DNA of 64,000 bases, taken from CAVZTX01 sp963778375 (lineage in GTDB: Bacteria > Chloroflexota > Ktedonobacteria > Ktedonobacterales > Ktedonobacteraceae). The notes beneath the pieces were generated by a model. That model saw only the letters and a list, made by a program, of their open reading frames with translations. It was not told where the DNA came from and searched no databases. The stretch is from positions 62,001 through 126,000 of the forward strand of contig CAVZTX010000027.1 in NCBI GenBank assembly GCA_963778375.1, read 5' to 3'. Positions 25,559-34,664 of the stretch are shown piece by piece (positions within the stretch are counted from its first letter, which is position 1; every line of letters begins with the position of its first letter). The translations under genes and the position numbers were made by a program.

Positions 25559-28186
25559 CTACCTCTCTTGAAATGTAGAGGCTGGGCTTGTCCCAGCCTG
25601 ACTTGCTTCCGTCCTGGTCCCTTGAACATGCCCATTCTCCTGCTCCATCCCTTCAAGTTTCCACCTGATAAGGCGTGTTGGCCAGGGAGATGGTGCCTCG
25701 ATAGGCATGACTTGCGGTCGCGAGCCTGAATGTGCTGTCGTTGTCTGAGCTCTCAAGGCTCTGAATACCTTGTCCGGCGTAATCGGTACCTCGTCAATGT
25801 GCACTCCGATGGCATCATAGACGGCATTGGCAATAGCAGGAATGACTGGGTTAAGCGGACCCTGTCCAGCCTCTTTGCCTCCAAAAGGGCCTTCACGGTC
25901 AGGAATCTCGATCAGGATAGTCTCAATTTCGGGTGTATCAAGGGTGGTAGGCAGCTTGTAATCCAGCAGTGACGGGATCTTATGCAATCGTTTGCGGAAG
26001 ACCTGCTGTTCCATCATCGCCTCACCGTAGCCCATGTACGCGCCCCCCTCGACCTGTCCAGCAACCAGTAGAGGATTGATGGACTGTCCCACATCGTGTG
26101 CCATCCAGAGTTTTTCGACGACCACCTCACTCGTCTCCACATCGACTGCTACCTGTGCCACACACGCAGAGTATGAGTAAGCAGGCGACGGTCCAACACC
26201 CGCTCCTTTATAATCACCGTGAATACCTTCGGGTGGAGCATAAGAGCCTGACGCTACCAAAGCGCCATAACGGGCCTCGGCCAACTGCACCACGTGTGCA
26301 AAGGTCAAGGCAACCCCCGGATCATCCTCATCATAAATCAGTCCATCAGCTACTTGCAGGCGTTCCGCTGGCACATGCATCTTTTCTGACGCGGCCTCGA
26401 AAAGCTGCTCTCTTAACTTGCATGCAGCACTGATAGCTGCATTGCCGGCCATGAACGTGACGCGGCTGGAATACGAGCCGAGATCGACCGGGGTGAGCGT
26501 GGTATCAGCAGTTTCCAAGTGAATATGTCCTGGTTCTATACCCAGCTCTTCCGCCACAATATACGCCAGTACGGAAGTCGACCCCTGTCCGATGTCGGTC
26601 GCGCCACAATAGACGGTCACACCACCACCGCGATCAAGGCGAATCTGCACCGCGGAATGCGGCAGTTCATTCCAGTAAATCGGCTTACCCGCTCCACAAA
26701 TGTAAGATGAAGTCGCTATACCCATGCCACGCCGAATGGTGGAAGTCGATGCATTCTTCTCTGTTGCCCCGTCGCTACCCACCGCATGTCCATTGGCAGC
26801 AGTTACTCTCTCTGAATATACCGGAGTAACATCCTGACCCGCATGGAATTCGTTCCAGCCTGAGCGTTCAACGACGGCATCAAGACATTCGCCTAGCGCA
26901 CAACTGGTGATGCGCAGTCCATTGACCGTGCGCGTGTATGGCTCAATCAAATTGCGTCGACGCAACTCAACCGGGCCGATACCAAGATCATGAGCAATCT
27001 TGTCCATGTGGACTTCCACGGCATAGCGCGGCTGCGTGGTCCCATGACCACGCTTGGGTCCACACGGTGGTTTATTGGTGAACAGGCGCATGCCCTCGAA
27101 TTTGTAGCAGGGAAGCTTGTAGGTCACTGTCTGCAACGCACCCGTATAATAGGTGGTAGCAATCCCATACGAACCATAGGCACCACCGTCCAGGAACGAA
27201 CGGAAGTGCATGGCAGTGAGGGTACCATCCCTCTTCACACCCGTCTTGATCCACATTTTCACCGGGTGACGCCCGCGATGAATCAGAAATACCTCTTCAC
27301 GAGTACAGGTAATTTTGACAGGTCTGCCGGTGCGGCGCGATAGCTCAGCGGCACAGATTTCATGCGAGAAGGGATCACTTTTCCCACCGAAGCCACCACC
27401 TACATTGGGGGCAATCACACGAACATGTGATTGTGGCACACTTAATACCTTGCTCAACTCGCGGTGGACATAGTGCGGCGTCTGGGTAGAAGACCAGAGT
27501 GTGAGTTTTCCCCCAATAGGGTCGCTTGGATTAGGCTCCCAACTGGCAACACAGGCATGCTCCTCTATTGGCGCGTGATTGTTACCCTCATAGTAAAACC
27601 AGTCCTCGCGAACGTAATCAGCCGCGGCAAAACCCGCCTCAACCTCGCCAAACTCATACGCGACGGCCTTGTGGATATTACCGATACGCGCCTCGTCGTT
27701 GATCTTGACCTCTGGATGCGCTAGCGCCTCGTCGATACTCATCAGCGCCGGTAACACTTCGTACTCAACATGAATCAGTTTCAGCGCCTGATCCAAGATA
27801 TCGGGGTCGAGCGCAGCGACCGCAGCTACAGGATCACCTACATAGCGCACCTTATCAACCGCCAACGCATATTCGTCCTGACTGGAAGGAAGAATGCCAT
27901 ATTTCTGCGGCAGATCGGGACCCGTAATCACAGCCAGCACACCTGGTAATGCTAATGCTTGATCTACATCAACATAGAGTATGCGAGCATGTGCATGAGG
28001 CGAACGCAACAGGCATCCATAAACCATTCGCGGGAGCATAATATCATCGGCATAGAGGGCACGTCCGGTTACTTTGGCATAGGCATCAACCTTGGGTAAA
28101 GGCGCACCAATATATTTGTAGGAATCCTTCTTCATGCTTTCACGCCCGTAAGGCATATTCCCTATACCGTTTTTCCTTGTATTCAT
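25559..28186 (-). CDS. hcrA: 4-hydroxybenzoyl-CoA reductase-like alpha (molybdopterin) subunit
   Basis: 875 residues from ATG 28186, which overlaps the hcrC stop; MKKDSYKYIG 17 residues on is an alternative start. It follows the large molybdenum subunit of the xanthine oxidase family: KVTGRALYADDI, NVGGGFGGKSDPFSHE, CGPKRGHGTTQPRYAVE, ATDIGQGSTSVLAY, and GPFGGKEAGQGPLNP with the active-site Glu. It carries the Mo cofactor and binds the aryl-CoA. About 100 extra residues follow the conserved end (ITPDKVFRALR), a Ser/Pro/Thr-rich tail not usual in HcrA. Cytoplasmic complex with HcrB and HcrC. Confidence 0.85.
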   Translation of the reverse strand: MNTRKNGIGNMPYGRESMKKDSYKYIGAPLPKVDAYAKVTGRALYADDIMLPRMVYGCLLRSPHAHARILYVDVDQALALPGVLAVITGPDLPQKYGILPSSQDEYALAVDKVRYVGDPVAAVAALDPDILDQALKLIHVEYEVLPALMSIDEALAHPEVKINDEARIGNIHKAVAYEFGEVEAGFAAADYVREDWFYYEGNNHAPIEEHACVASWEPNPSDPIGGKLTLWSSTQTPHYVHRELSKVLSVPQSHVRVIAPNVGGGFGGKSDPFSHEICAAELSRRTGRPVKITCTREEVFLIHRGRHPVKMWIKTGVKRDGTLTAMHFRSFLDGGAYGSYGIATTYYTGALQTVTYKLPCYKFEGMRLFTNKPPCGPKRGHGTTQPRYAVEVHMDKIAHDLGIGPVELRRRNLIEPYTRTVNGLRITSCALGECLDAVVERSGWNEFHAGQDVTPVYSERVTAANGHAVGSDGATEKNASTSTIRRGMGIATSSYICGAGKPIYWNELPHSAVQIRLDRGGGVTVYCGATDIGQGSTSVLAYIVAEELGIEPGHIHLETADTTLTPVDLGSYSSRVTFMAGNAAISAACKLREQLFEAASEKMHVPAERLQVADGLIYDEDDPGVALTFAHVVQLAEARYGALVASGSYAPPEGIHGDYKGAGVGPSPAYSYSACVAQVAVDVETSEVVVEKLWMAHDVGQSINPLLVAGQVEGGAYMGYGEAMMEQQVFRKRLHKIPSLLDYKLPTTLDTPEIETILIEIPDREGPFGGKEAGQGPLNPVIPAIANAVYDAIGVHIDEVPITPDKVFRALRAQTTTAHSGSRPQVMPIEAPSPWPTRLIRWKLEGMEQENGHVQGTRTEASQAGTSPASTFQER

Positions 28187-28668
28187 AACGCACCTCTACC
28201 CTTGCTTATACGTTCTGCAGCAGCTTCCACCGCCTCATAGATTTTCGTATAACCGGTGCAGCGACAGAGGTTTCCAGCAAGTGCCTCTCGAATTTGCTCA
28301 CGGGTAGGCTGGGGATTATCCCGCAAAAGAGCAACGCCGGAAAGCAAAATTCCCGGCGTACAATAGCCACACTGCGCCGCACCCAATTCGGCAAAGGTTT
28401 CTTGCAAAGGATGCAGCTTGCTCTTCTGTTCCAATCCCTCAATGGTTGTGATTTCACTTGCTTGTACTTCCACTGGCAAGATCAGGCAAGAGAGTACTGG
28501 CTCACCATCAACCAAAACGGTGCAAGCCCCGCACTCCCCCAATTCACATCCATGTTTAGTGCCGATCAAGCCCATATCTTCGCGTAGCACTTCAAGCAAG
28601 GTATGATGCGGCAAAACTGCCATTTCATGGTGTTCGCCATTTACATGCAAGGTGATGAGTTCGCGCAT
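28183..28668 (-). CDS. hcrC: 4-hydroxybenzoyl-CoA reductase-like gamma ([2Fe-2S]) subunit
   Basis: 161 residues with both [2Fe-2S] clusters of the family: Cys41, Cys46, Cys49 and Cys61 (HGCELGECGACTVL...SC), then Cys100, Cys103, Cys135 and Cys137 (QCGYCTPG, NLCRCTGY). It transfers electrons between redox partner and the molybdenum and FAD subunits. It starts 25 bases after the iclR stop and overlaps hcrA by four bases (ATGA), so translation is probably coupled. Confidence 0.9.
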   Translation of the reverse strand: MRELITLHVNGEHHEMAVLPHHTLLEVLREDMGLIGTKHGCELGECGACTVLVDGEPVLSCLILPVEVQASEITTIEGLEQKSKLHPLQETFAELGAAQCGYCTPGILLSGVALLRDNPQPTREQIREALAGNLCRCTGYTKIYEAVEAAAERISKGRGAL

Positions 28669-28693
28669 TACTGTCTCCTTTCACACCTTCGCC

Positions 28694-29524
28694 TTATCCT
28701 CTTGCCCCTAGTGAATGTGAAACCTCCATAGCCTCACTTCGTAATTGCTGACCAGCGCGCTCCAGAGCTTCATCCTTAAAGCGAGAGGCAAAACCTACAA
28801 TCCAGAGCAACGCTACTAAAGTGCCTCCCATACCATAAATGGGCGCAGCTACCGCGTTGACCCCGACCAGATATTCCTCGTGGTCAAAGCTGACTCCTGT
28901 GCGGATAGCCTCTTCTACCCGTGCTAAAAACTTTTGGGAGTCTGTCAACGAATTGTCCGTGAAGTGGGGCAAAGGGTGAGCGTGTAAGAATGACTCGCGC
29001 TCTACCACCGGCAAACTGGCCACTATGAAAGGGCTGGTAGACGTAGCCAGTAGGGGTATACGCATACCTCGCTGAGCAGTAATATGCAGACCTGCTTGTT
29101 CTCCCTCATCCACAATGCACTCAACGATCCGCACGCCTTTCTGCTCGATCTTCCCCAGGAAAACCGTCTCACCTGTACTGGTCGCCAGGCGACGCATAGC
29201 AGGCAACACAAAGTGACGCAGCCCGGCACGCGAGATATAAGCCTGCGCGAGATCATAGATGCGCGAACCCAACACAAAGCGCCGCTCCTCGGTCTGCTCA
29301 ATCACGCCGCTGACCTCTAACGTCTTAAGTAATCCATGAATACTTCCTTTACTCATGTTCAGCGCACGCCCTAGGTCTGAAAGTGTCAAACCCTCCTCGG
29401 AGCCACTTAAAAGCTCTAGCAGGCGGAAAGCACGCTCAACCATCGGTGCAGGCGCTGAGTTCGTCGTAGCATTCTCTTCGTGAGCTTCAGATTGTTCTCT
29501 ATATTGAACCAACCGTTCTTCCAT
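28694..29524 (-). CDS. IclR-family transcriptional regulator
   Basis: 276 residues from ATG 29524. N-terminal winged HTH (VERAFRLLELLSG, LTLSDLGRALNMSKGSIHGLLKTL) is followed by a ligand-binding IclR domain (GSRIYDLAQAYI, GETVFLGKIE, AVAAPIYGMGGT). IclR proteins often sense aromatic acids or their derivatives. It is the first gene of the probable iclR-hcrC-hcrA-hcrB transcript, so it may control its own operon. An upstream ATG at 29575 has AAGGGC nearby, but the promoter at 29531-29559 lies inside that extension and would start the mRNA at or next to 29524, favouring the shorter form. Confidence 0.87.
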   Translation of the reverse strand: MEERLVQYREQSEAHEENATTNSAPAPMVERAFRLLELLSGSEEGLTLSDLGRALNMSKGSIHGLLKTLEVSGVIEQTEERRFVLGSRIYDLAQAYISRAGLRHFVLPAMRRLATSTGETVFLGKIEQKGVRIVECIVDEGEQAGLHITAQRGMRIPLLATSTSPFIVASLPVVERESFLHAHPLPHFTDNSLTDSQKFLARVEEAIRTGVSFDHEEYLVGVNAVAAPIYGMGGTLVALLWIVGFASRFKDEALERAGQQLRSEAMEVSHSLGARG

Positions 29525-29530
29525 AGAAAC

Positions 29531-29559
29531 AGCATAATCAGTTTGGGGGAAGATGTCAA
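29531..29559 (-). promoter_or_regulatory. iclR-hcrCAB promoter, apparently leaderless
   Basis: Perfect TTGACA (29559-29554), a 17-base spacer and TATGCT (29536-29531) on the minus strand. The A of the iclR ATG is the seventh base after the -10 box, where transcription would normally begin. Confidence 0.65.
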
Positions 29560-29574
29560 GTCTTTTCCACAGCA

Positions 29575-29603
29575 TTGTAAGCCCTTATAGAGTATGCTAT
29601 GAT
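29575..29603 (+). promoter_or_regulatory. Candidate promoter for the glutaredoxin-like gene
   Basis: TTGTAA and TATGAT with a 17-base spacer, divergent from the iclR promoter and about 30 bases before the start at 29636. Confidence 0.5.
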
Positions 29604-29635
29604 AGAAGAGAACTGCCAAGACATCTGACATTGAT

Positions 29636-29917
29636 ATGAGAGAAACTGAGGCGATGCGTAAAGCAAGTGAACTGTTACAGCCACAAGTAACGTTCTATAC
29701 TAAAGCAGGCTGCCACTTGTGTGAAGAGGCCCGCGACATGCTTGATGATATCGCGGCAGAGACAGCATATGAGCTTACGGAGATCGACATTCGGAGTGAA
29801 CCTGACATATTTGAGCAATACCGGTACCGCATACCTGTTATTATTATTAATGGAGAGACATTGTTAGAAGGACGTATCGAATACCAGGACCTGGCTAAAG
29901 CTTTTCAACCGGCATAA
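29636..29917 (+). CDS. Glutaredoxin-family thiol protein
   Basis: 93 residues with a thioredoxin fold: VTFYTKAGCHLCEEA carries the CxxC active site, RIPVIIINGE the cis-Pro, and LEGRIEYQDL ends the domain. This small glutaredoxin/DUF836-like group carries out dithiol-disulfide exchange in the cytoplasm. ATG 29654 (MRKASELL) is an alternative start; neither start has a clear ribosome-binding site. The DUF2085 gene follows after 36 bases. Confidence 0.85.
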   Translation: MRETEAMRKASELLQPQVTFYTKAGCHLCEEARDMLDDIAAETAYELTEIDIRSEPDIFEQYRYRIPVIIINGETLLEGRIEYQDLAKAFQPA

Positions 29918-29953
29918 ATCGCACAGGCTTCTCATATTTCAAGGAAGAATATC

Positions 29954-30517
29954 ATGGCAATACAACAAGTCAACGATGCCAATGCTGCCTTCCCAATGCG
30001 CAGGCAGGGATTTTCCGGGTTCGTGAATAACTTCGGCTTTCAGATAGGGAATTTTCTGCTCAACTACTGGGCATACATCATCACTGTTGTACTGGGCATC
30101 ATCGTCCTGGCAGCACTACTCGTTCCTCTCCTCTCCTACCTTGGGCTTGACGCTATTTCCACACCAATATTTTACGCCCTACACTATATTTGCGCGCAGG
30201 TTCCTTCGCACTCCTTCTTCGTTCTTGGGCACCAGTTCGGTCTATGCGCTCGTAACCTTTCCATCTACGGTTCCATGTTCGTAGCTTGCCTTGTCTTTCT
30301 CTTCAGCAAAAAGCGACTGCCTGGCATTGCCTGGTGGTTCTGGATACTAATGCTGCTTCCTATGGCCATCGATGGCACAACCCAGTTAGTTGGCTGGCGA
30401 GAAAGCACCTGGGAACTGCGCGTCATTACCGGCACGCTGTTCGGCTTGGGCAATATCTGGTTCGTACTGCCCTACATTCAGAAGATGATTATCCAGGAGA
30501 TCATCCAGGGCAAGTAG
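29954..30517 (+). CDS. DUF2085 membrane protein
   Basis: 187 residues with about four membrane segments. The DUF2085 signature is clear: ICAQVPSHSFFVLGHQFGLCARNLSIYGSMF with conserved Cys and His, then MAIDGTTQLVGWRESTWELRVITG. The function of the family is not known; the conserved Cys/His could bind metal. AAGGAAGAATATC precedes the ATG. Confidence 0.85.
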   Translation: MAIQQVNDANAAFPMRRQGFSGFVNNFGFQIGNFLLNYWAYIITVVLGIIVLAALLVPLLSYLGLDAISTPIFYALHYICAQVPSHSFFVLGHQFGLCARNLSIYGSMFVACLVFLFSKKRLPGIAWWFWILMLLPMAIDGTTQLVGWRESTWELRVITGTLFGLGNIWFVLPYIQKMIIQEIIQGK

Positions 30518-30528
30518 TCCTCAAATCC

Positions 30529-31431
30529 ATGTCCTTCTTTATTGACCACCTTGCATACCGAGGTCTTATGCAGCACCCTGAAGTTGTACAGCATATCGTA
30601 GATCAACTAACACATGTGGAAGGCATAAAGGCTATCGTTCTTGGTGGCTCCTGGGCTACTGGCGCACAGCGCCCTGATTCAGACATTGATCTAGGGCTAT
30701 TTTATAGTGAAGCTTCCCCATTGGACATTCCCCACATACGCAAGATTGCTATCAAACTTAACGACTTCCCCGATCCAATCGTCACAGACCTGGGAGAATG
30801 GGGGAAATGGGTCAATGGAGGTGCATGGCTCACGATCAAGGGGCGGAGAGTAGACTTCCTGTATCGAAACATTGATTTTGTTTCAAACATTCTTGACGAT
30901 TGCATCGCGGGCAAAATCCAACTCGATGGTCCACAGCAACCTCCGTATGGATTTCATAGCTATATCTACTGTGCTGAAGTGAAGATATGTAAAGTCTTCT
31001 ATGATCCTAATGGAGTCCTCCAGAAACTCAAATCAAAGGTTAGGCCCTATCCTCAACTCCTCAAAAGTAGAATTATCAATGGCTTCACATGGGATGCTGA
31101 ATTTACTCTTGAAGTCGCCAAAAAGCCAGCAGCGCGAGGTGATGTGTATTTTGTTGCCGGTTGTCTAACGAGAATAGCAAGTGACCTGGTTCAGGTCCTC
31201 TACGCTTTGAACGAAACGTACTTCATCAGTGACAAAAGAATGTATAGAGACGAGCATATCTTCAAAATAAAGCCAGACAATTTCTCGGAAAGAATAGAAA
31301 CCATCCTTGGGAATATTGGACGGGATAGTAACAAGCTCAAAGCAATCACCTCAGGTACAGAGACCTTATTAAAAGAGGTTATTGCTTTATGTGGAGAGCA
31401 ATATACACCAAAATTCGTTAAGTCCTTTTAA
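30529..31431 (+). CDS. Nucleotidyltransferase-domain protein
   Basis: 300 residues from ATG 30529, twelve bases after the DUF2085 stop. The N-terminal motif VLGGSWATGAQRPDSDIDLG is the GS...DxD signature of DNA-polymerase-beta-like nucleotidyltransferases, with a further acidic VDFLYR later. The C-terminal half is helical. Members adenylylate drugs, proteins or tRNA, or act as MNT-type antitoxins. No HEPN partner gene is adjacent. The target is unknown. Confidence 0.75.
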   Translation: MSFFIDHLAYRGLMQHPEVVQHIVDQLTHVEGIKAIVLGGSWATGAQRPDSDIDLGLFYSEASPLDIPHIRKIAIKLNDFPDPIVTDLGEWGKWVNGGAWLTIKGRRVDFLYRNIDFVSNILDDCIAGKIQLDGPQQPPYGFHSYIYCAEVKICKVFYDPNGVLQKLKSKVRPYPQLLKSRIINGFTWDAEFTLEVAKKPAARGDVYFVAGCLTRIASDLVQVLYALNETYFISDKRMYRDEHIFKIKPDNFSERIETILGNIGRDSNKLKAITSGTETLLKEVIALCGEQYTPKFVKSF

Positions 31432-31441
31432 CCACTTTCTA

Positions 31442-31450
31442 TGATATAAT
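31442..31450 (+). promoter_or_regulatory. Extended -10 promoter upstream of mtaB
   Basis: TGATATAAT is a perfect extended -10 element (TGn plus TATAAT), about 52 bases before the mtaB start. No convincing -35 box is needed for this class. Confidence 0.55.
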
Positions 31451-31508
31451 CATCCCCGTTAGAGCAACCACCATACAAGACTGTAACCAGACACAGAAAT
31501 ATAAGTAT

Positions 31509-33008
31509 ATGCCTAATAACTCAACATCACAAACAACCTTTGCGGTCGCCACCCTTGGCTGCAAAGTAAATCAGGCCGACAGCGACGCCATCGGCGAACA
31601 GATGAACGCGGCTGGCTTCGTGCAGCGCGACTTCAGCGACCGTGCGGATATCTACATCGTCAACACTTGCACAGTGACGCATCTTGGTGATCGCAGTTCC
31701 CGCCAATTAATCAGCCAGGCCCGTCGTCGCCACCCCGACGCGCTACTGGTAGTCACCGGCTGTTACGCCGAATTGAATCCCAAAGCCGTTGCAGCATTGC
31801 CCGGTGTTGATCTCGTCGTTGGCAATAGCGATAAAGGCTCACTAGTCGAAACAATTGCAGAGCAATGGAAGACAGGCACAAAGGACGAGCCCTACGCTTC
31901 ACAGAACATAAAGGATAATACTGCATCTGCTCAACAAGCGCAAAGATATACTCTACCCATGCTTCCACTCGATACCCAGCATATCGGAAGCGATACAGCG
32001 CTTGCGTTTAGCAGCGCAATAGAAGAGCCTCAGCCAGATAATCCATCACGCCTCTCGGCATTCATCGATGGAACGACCGCATCCCAAACTGCTGACTCCA
32101 AATTTATCTCGCGCACCCGTGTTCAGATGAAGGTCCAGGATGGCTGCAATAACCGCTGTACCTATTGTATTGTGCCTTACGTGCGTGGGCAATCCCGCAG
32201 CCGCAGCATCGAATCGATTGTAGAGCATGTACAACGCAAGATACACGCAGGCTTCCAGGAAATTGTGCTCACCGGCATCCATCTGGGCGACTACCATCCC
32301 GACGGTGACATACAGCAGGACCTTGGCGATCTGATCGCCACTTTACTTAAAGAAACCGACATTCCCCGTATTCGTGTATCTTCATTGGAACCAGAAGATT
32401 TTCGCCTGGAATGGCTGGAACTTTGGGACAACCCACGCATGTGCCGTCACCTGCATCTTCCAATGCAAAGCGGCTCCGATACAATCCTGCGCCGTATGGC
32501 CCGTCGCTATAACAGCGCTCGCTATCACACCATCGTCACCACCGCCAAGCGGCTCGTCCCCGGCATCGCCATCTCAACCGACATCATCACAGGCTTTCCA
32601 GGTGAAAGCGACAGTGATTTTGAGCAAACCTATCAGCTTGCCGCCGAACTTCAATTCGCCAAATCGCACGTTTTTCGCTTTTCTCCCAGACAGGGAACAG
32701 CCGCAGCACGCATGAAAGGGCAAATTAAAGAAGAGATCAAAAAAGCTCGCAGCGAGCGCTTAATTAAGCTCAACGACGAAGATGCCCACCGTTTTCGCCA
32801 GCAATTCCTGGGCCAAACGCTGCAAGTATTGATCGAGGCCCGTAAACACGAGCACTGGGAAGGGTTGACCGACAATTACTTGCGCGTCGAAGTAGATGAT
32901 TTGCCCGAAACAGACACCCGGAACTGGCAAAATACGCTGGTGAATGTTCAACTGATCCACCTTGTTGACGACGGCATACGCGGAAAATATGTCTCACACC
33001 AAACGTGA
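31509..33008 (+). CDS. mtaB: tRNA t6A37 methylthiotransferase MtaB
   Basis: 499 residues with the methylthiotransferase order: N-terminal UPF0004 domain (ATLGCKVNQADSDAIGEQM, NTCTVTHLGDRSSRQ, VTGCYAELNP), radical-SAM domain with CNNRCTYC, and a C-terminal TRAM-like part. The protein uses two [4Fe-4S] clusters and SAM to add a methylthio group to t6A37 of tRNAs reading ANN codons. LGCKVNQ and VVGNSDKG fit MtaB better than MiaB or RimO. The linker between the first two domains is about 70 residues longer than usual and low in complexity. Confidence 0.93.
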   Translation: MPNNSTSQTTFAVATLGCKVNQADSDAIGEQMNAAGFVQRDFSDRADIYIVNTCTVTHLGDRSSRQLISQARRRHPDALLVVTGCYAELNPKAVAALPGVDLVVGNSDKGSLVETIAEQWKTGTKDEPYASQNIKDNTASAQQAQRYTLPMLPLDTQHIGSDTALAFSSAIEEPQPDNPSRLSAFIDGTTASQTADSKFISRTRVQMKVQDGCNNRCTYCIVPYVRGQSRSRSIESIVEHVQRKIHAGFQEIVLTGIHLGDYHPDGDIQQDLGDLIATLLKETDIPRIRVSSLEPEDFRLEWLELWDNPRMCRHLHLPMQSGSDTILRRMARRYNSARYHTIVTTAKRLVPGIAISTDIITGFPGESDSDFEQTYQLAAELQFAKSHVFRFSPRQGTAAARMKGQIKEEIKKARSERLIKLNDEDAHRFRQQFLGQTLQVLIEARKHEHWEGLTDNYLRVEVDDLPETDTRNWQNTLVNVQLIHLVDDGIRGKYVSHQT

Positions 33009-33051
33009 AAATAACGGGAGCCGCATCCTAAAAATAGCAGAGGGAATTTTC

Positions 33052-34173
33052 ATGAAACGCCTGGTATACCTATCTCCCTTCCTATTACTGATGCTGCTTC
33101 TTACCTCCTGTAGCGATACCACCAACACCGCTACCTTCCCATCGTCGAATGGATCGAGCACATCAACTGCACATACTCAGTCAAGTACTACTCAAGCAAG
33201 AATGGCTATAGGAAGTTTTCAAGAATATCCTCTTCCCCAGACCAATAGTGGAGTGATGCGACCAGCAATTGACCACGAAGGCCGACTCTGGTTCGGAGAA
33301 ATGGGTCGTAATTATCTGGCAGTCTTTGATCCGCGTACACAGACCTTCAAACAGATCACTCCGCCGCAAGGTCGCTCTGGCATTATGGGAGTCCTGGTAG
33401 CACCCGACGATACGATCTGGTTTGCCGAACAATATGCGAACTACATTGGCCACTACTTCCCTACTACCGGGCAATTCCACATCTATCCATTGCCCACTGT
33501 AACGACGCCAAATCCCAGCAATCCAAGTCAAACGCTAACACTTCCAAGTGCCCCAAATGATATGGTAATGGATATCCGCAGCAATATCTGGTTCACCGAA
33601 TTGAATGCCGACTCAATTGCTCGGCTCGATCCAGTCACCGGTCACGTCCAGCAATATCCACTCTCGCCAAAAAAGAGCGTGCAGACACTCGATCCCTATG
33701 GGATAACTATTGATCCCAAGGGCATGATATGGTTTACCGAGGCCACCAACGACCATGTTGGTCGTCTTGATCCAGCAACAGGCACCCTTCGTTTTTTCAC
33801 AATGCCAGGATCAAACGTACCGCTTATGGAAATTGTCAGTGATGCACATGGAACGCTCTGGATAACCTCGTTCTCTTCCAGCATGTTACTTAGTCTCGAC
33901 CCAGGTACCGACACCTTTCATCCCTACTACTTGCCATCTTCAAGCGGCAATGGAGATGGGTTTTATGGTCTAGCCATTACTCCCGATGGAGAGATTTGGA
34001 TTACGGCTTCGTCGCAAAACGCAATTGCGCGCCTCGATGTTGCGACAAATCGTTTCACCTACTACCCCATTCCAAGCTCTGGCAGTTTACCATTGGGCAT
34101 CGTTTTGGGCACAAACCACACCTTCTGGTTTACAGAATCTGGTACTGATAAGATTGGGATGCTACAGCCGTAA
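33052..34173 (+). CDS. Vgb/SMP-30-like beta-propeller lipoprotein
   Basis: 373 residues from ATG 33052 (AGAGGGAATTTTC upstream). It has a lipoprotein signal (MKRLVYLSPFLLLMLLLTSC) and a Ser/Thr-rich spacer, then about six or seven blades of the virginiamycin-B-lyase type: W..E......IARLDP.TG....Y.LP repeats such as NIWFTELNADSIARLDPVTG and MIWFTEATNDHVGRLDPATG. Such proteins are usually extracytoplasmic lactonase- or lyase-like propellers, but no active-site assignment is safe. It lies 43 bases after mtaB. Confidence 0.85.
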   Translation: MKRLVYLSPFLLLMLLLTSCSDTTNTATFPSSNGSSTSTAHTQSSTTQARMAIGSFQEYPLPQTNSGVMRPAIDHEGRLWFGEMGRNYLAVFDPRTQTFKQITPPQGRSGIMGVLVAPDDTIWFAEQYANYIGHYFPTTGQFHIYPLPTVTTPNPSNPSQTLTLPSAPNDMVMDIRSNIWFTELNADSIARLDPVTGHVQQYPLSPKKSVQTLDPYGITIDPKGMIWFTEATNDHVGRLDPATGTLRFFTMPGSNVPLMEIVSDAHGTLWITSFSSSMLLSLDPGTDTFHPYYLPSSSGNGDGFYGLAITPDGEIWITASSQNAIARLDVATNRFTYYPIPSSGSLPLGIVLGTNHTFWFTESGTDKIGMLQP

Positions 34174-34295
34174 CCCACCTATGATATGTAGCGTTATATG
34201 GCTATAGGAAGAGTATCGATTTCATGTTAGCATGATAATGCGATGAGGCAGTTGCTTTACAATTATCAATCATCCACGAGACAGGAGTCGAATAC

Positions 34296-34646
34296 ATGAA
34301 CGAACTAGAACAGACCCTCATAGAAGCCTTGGAAAAGGAAGAGATATACATAACGCATCAACCAGACGGCAGTTACTTAGCTACATGGCCAAGTCGATAT
34401 GGTGGACGAGATCGTGCTACAGGTCTTCCAAACCTCCTGGATAGTGCTACACGTCCCACCTTAATAGATGCTGCATTCGTAGCAATTCGTAAGCAGAAGA
34501 GTATCGAATACTGGCGCGGCAAGAAAGATGCTCTTGACCAAGCCGTTAGTTCACTACAAGCGATAGCGCAAGAAGTCTATAAAGAGTCACCTTTGAAAAA
34601 GCCAGCAGATGAAGAACCTGAGAACGGGCCAGGCCATGAGGAGTGA
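34296..34646 (+). CDS. Small hydrophilic protein, unknown function
   Basis: 116 residues with ACAGGAGTCGAATAC before the ATG. The protein is charged, with a central YLATWPSRYGGRDRATGLPN block and an acidic tail (DEEPENGPGHEE). No signal, no membrane segment, no recognised domain. It converges with the GNAT gene. Confidence 0.5.
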   Translation: MNELEQTLIEALEKEEIYITHQPDGSYLATWPSRYGGRDRATGLPNLLDSATRPTLIDAAFVAIRKQKSIEYWRGKKDALDQAVSSLQAIAQEVYKESPLKKPADEEPENGPGHEE

Positions 34647-34664
34647 AAAAGTATTTGACCTGCA

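Noticed and set aside
24557..28668. Interpretation of hcrCAB as xanthine or CO dehydrogenase
   Set aside because: The beta subunit contains the four-Cys insert specific for 4-hydroxybenzoyl-CoA reductase, and the context has aryl-CoA ligase genes instead of purine genes.
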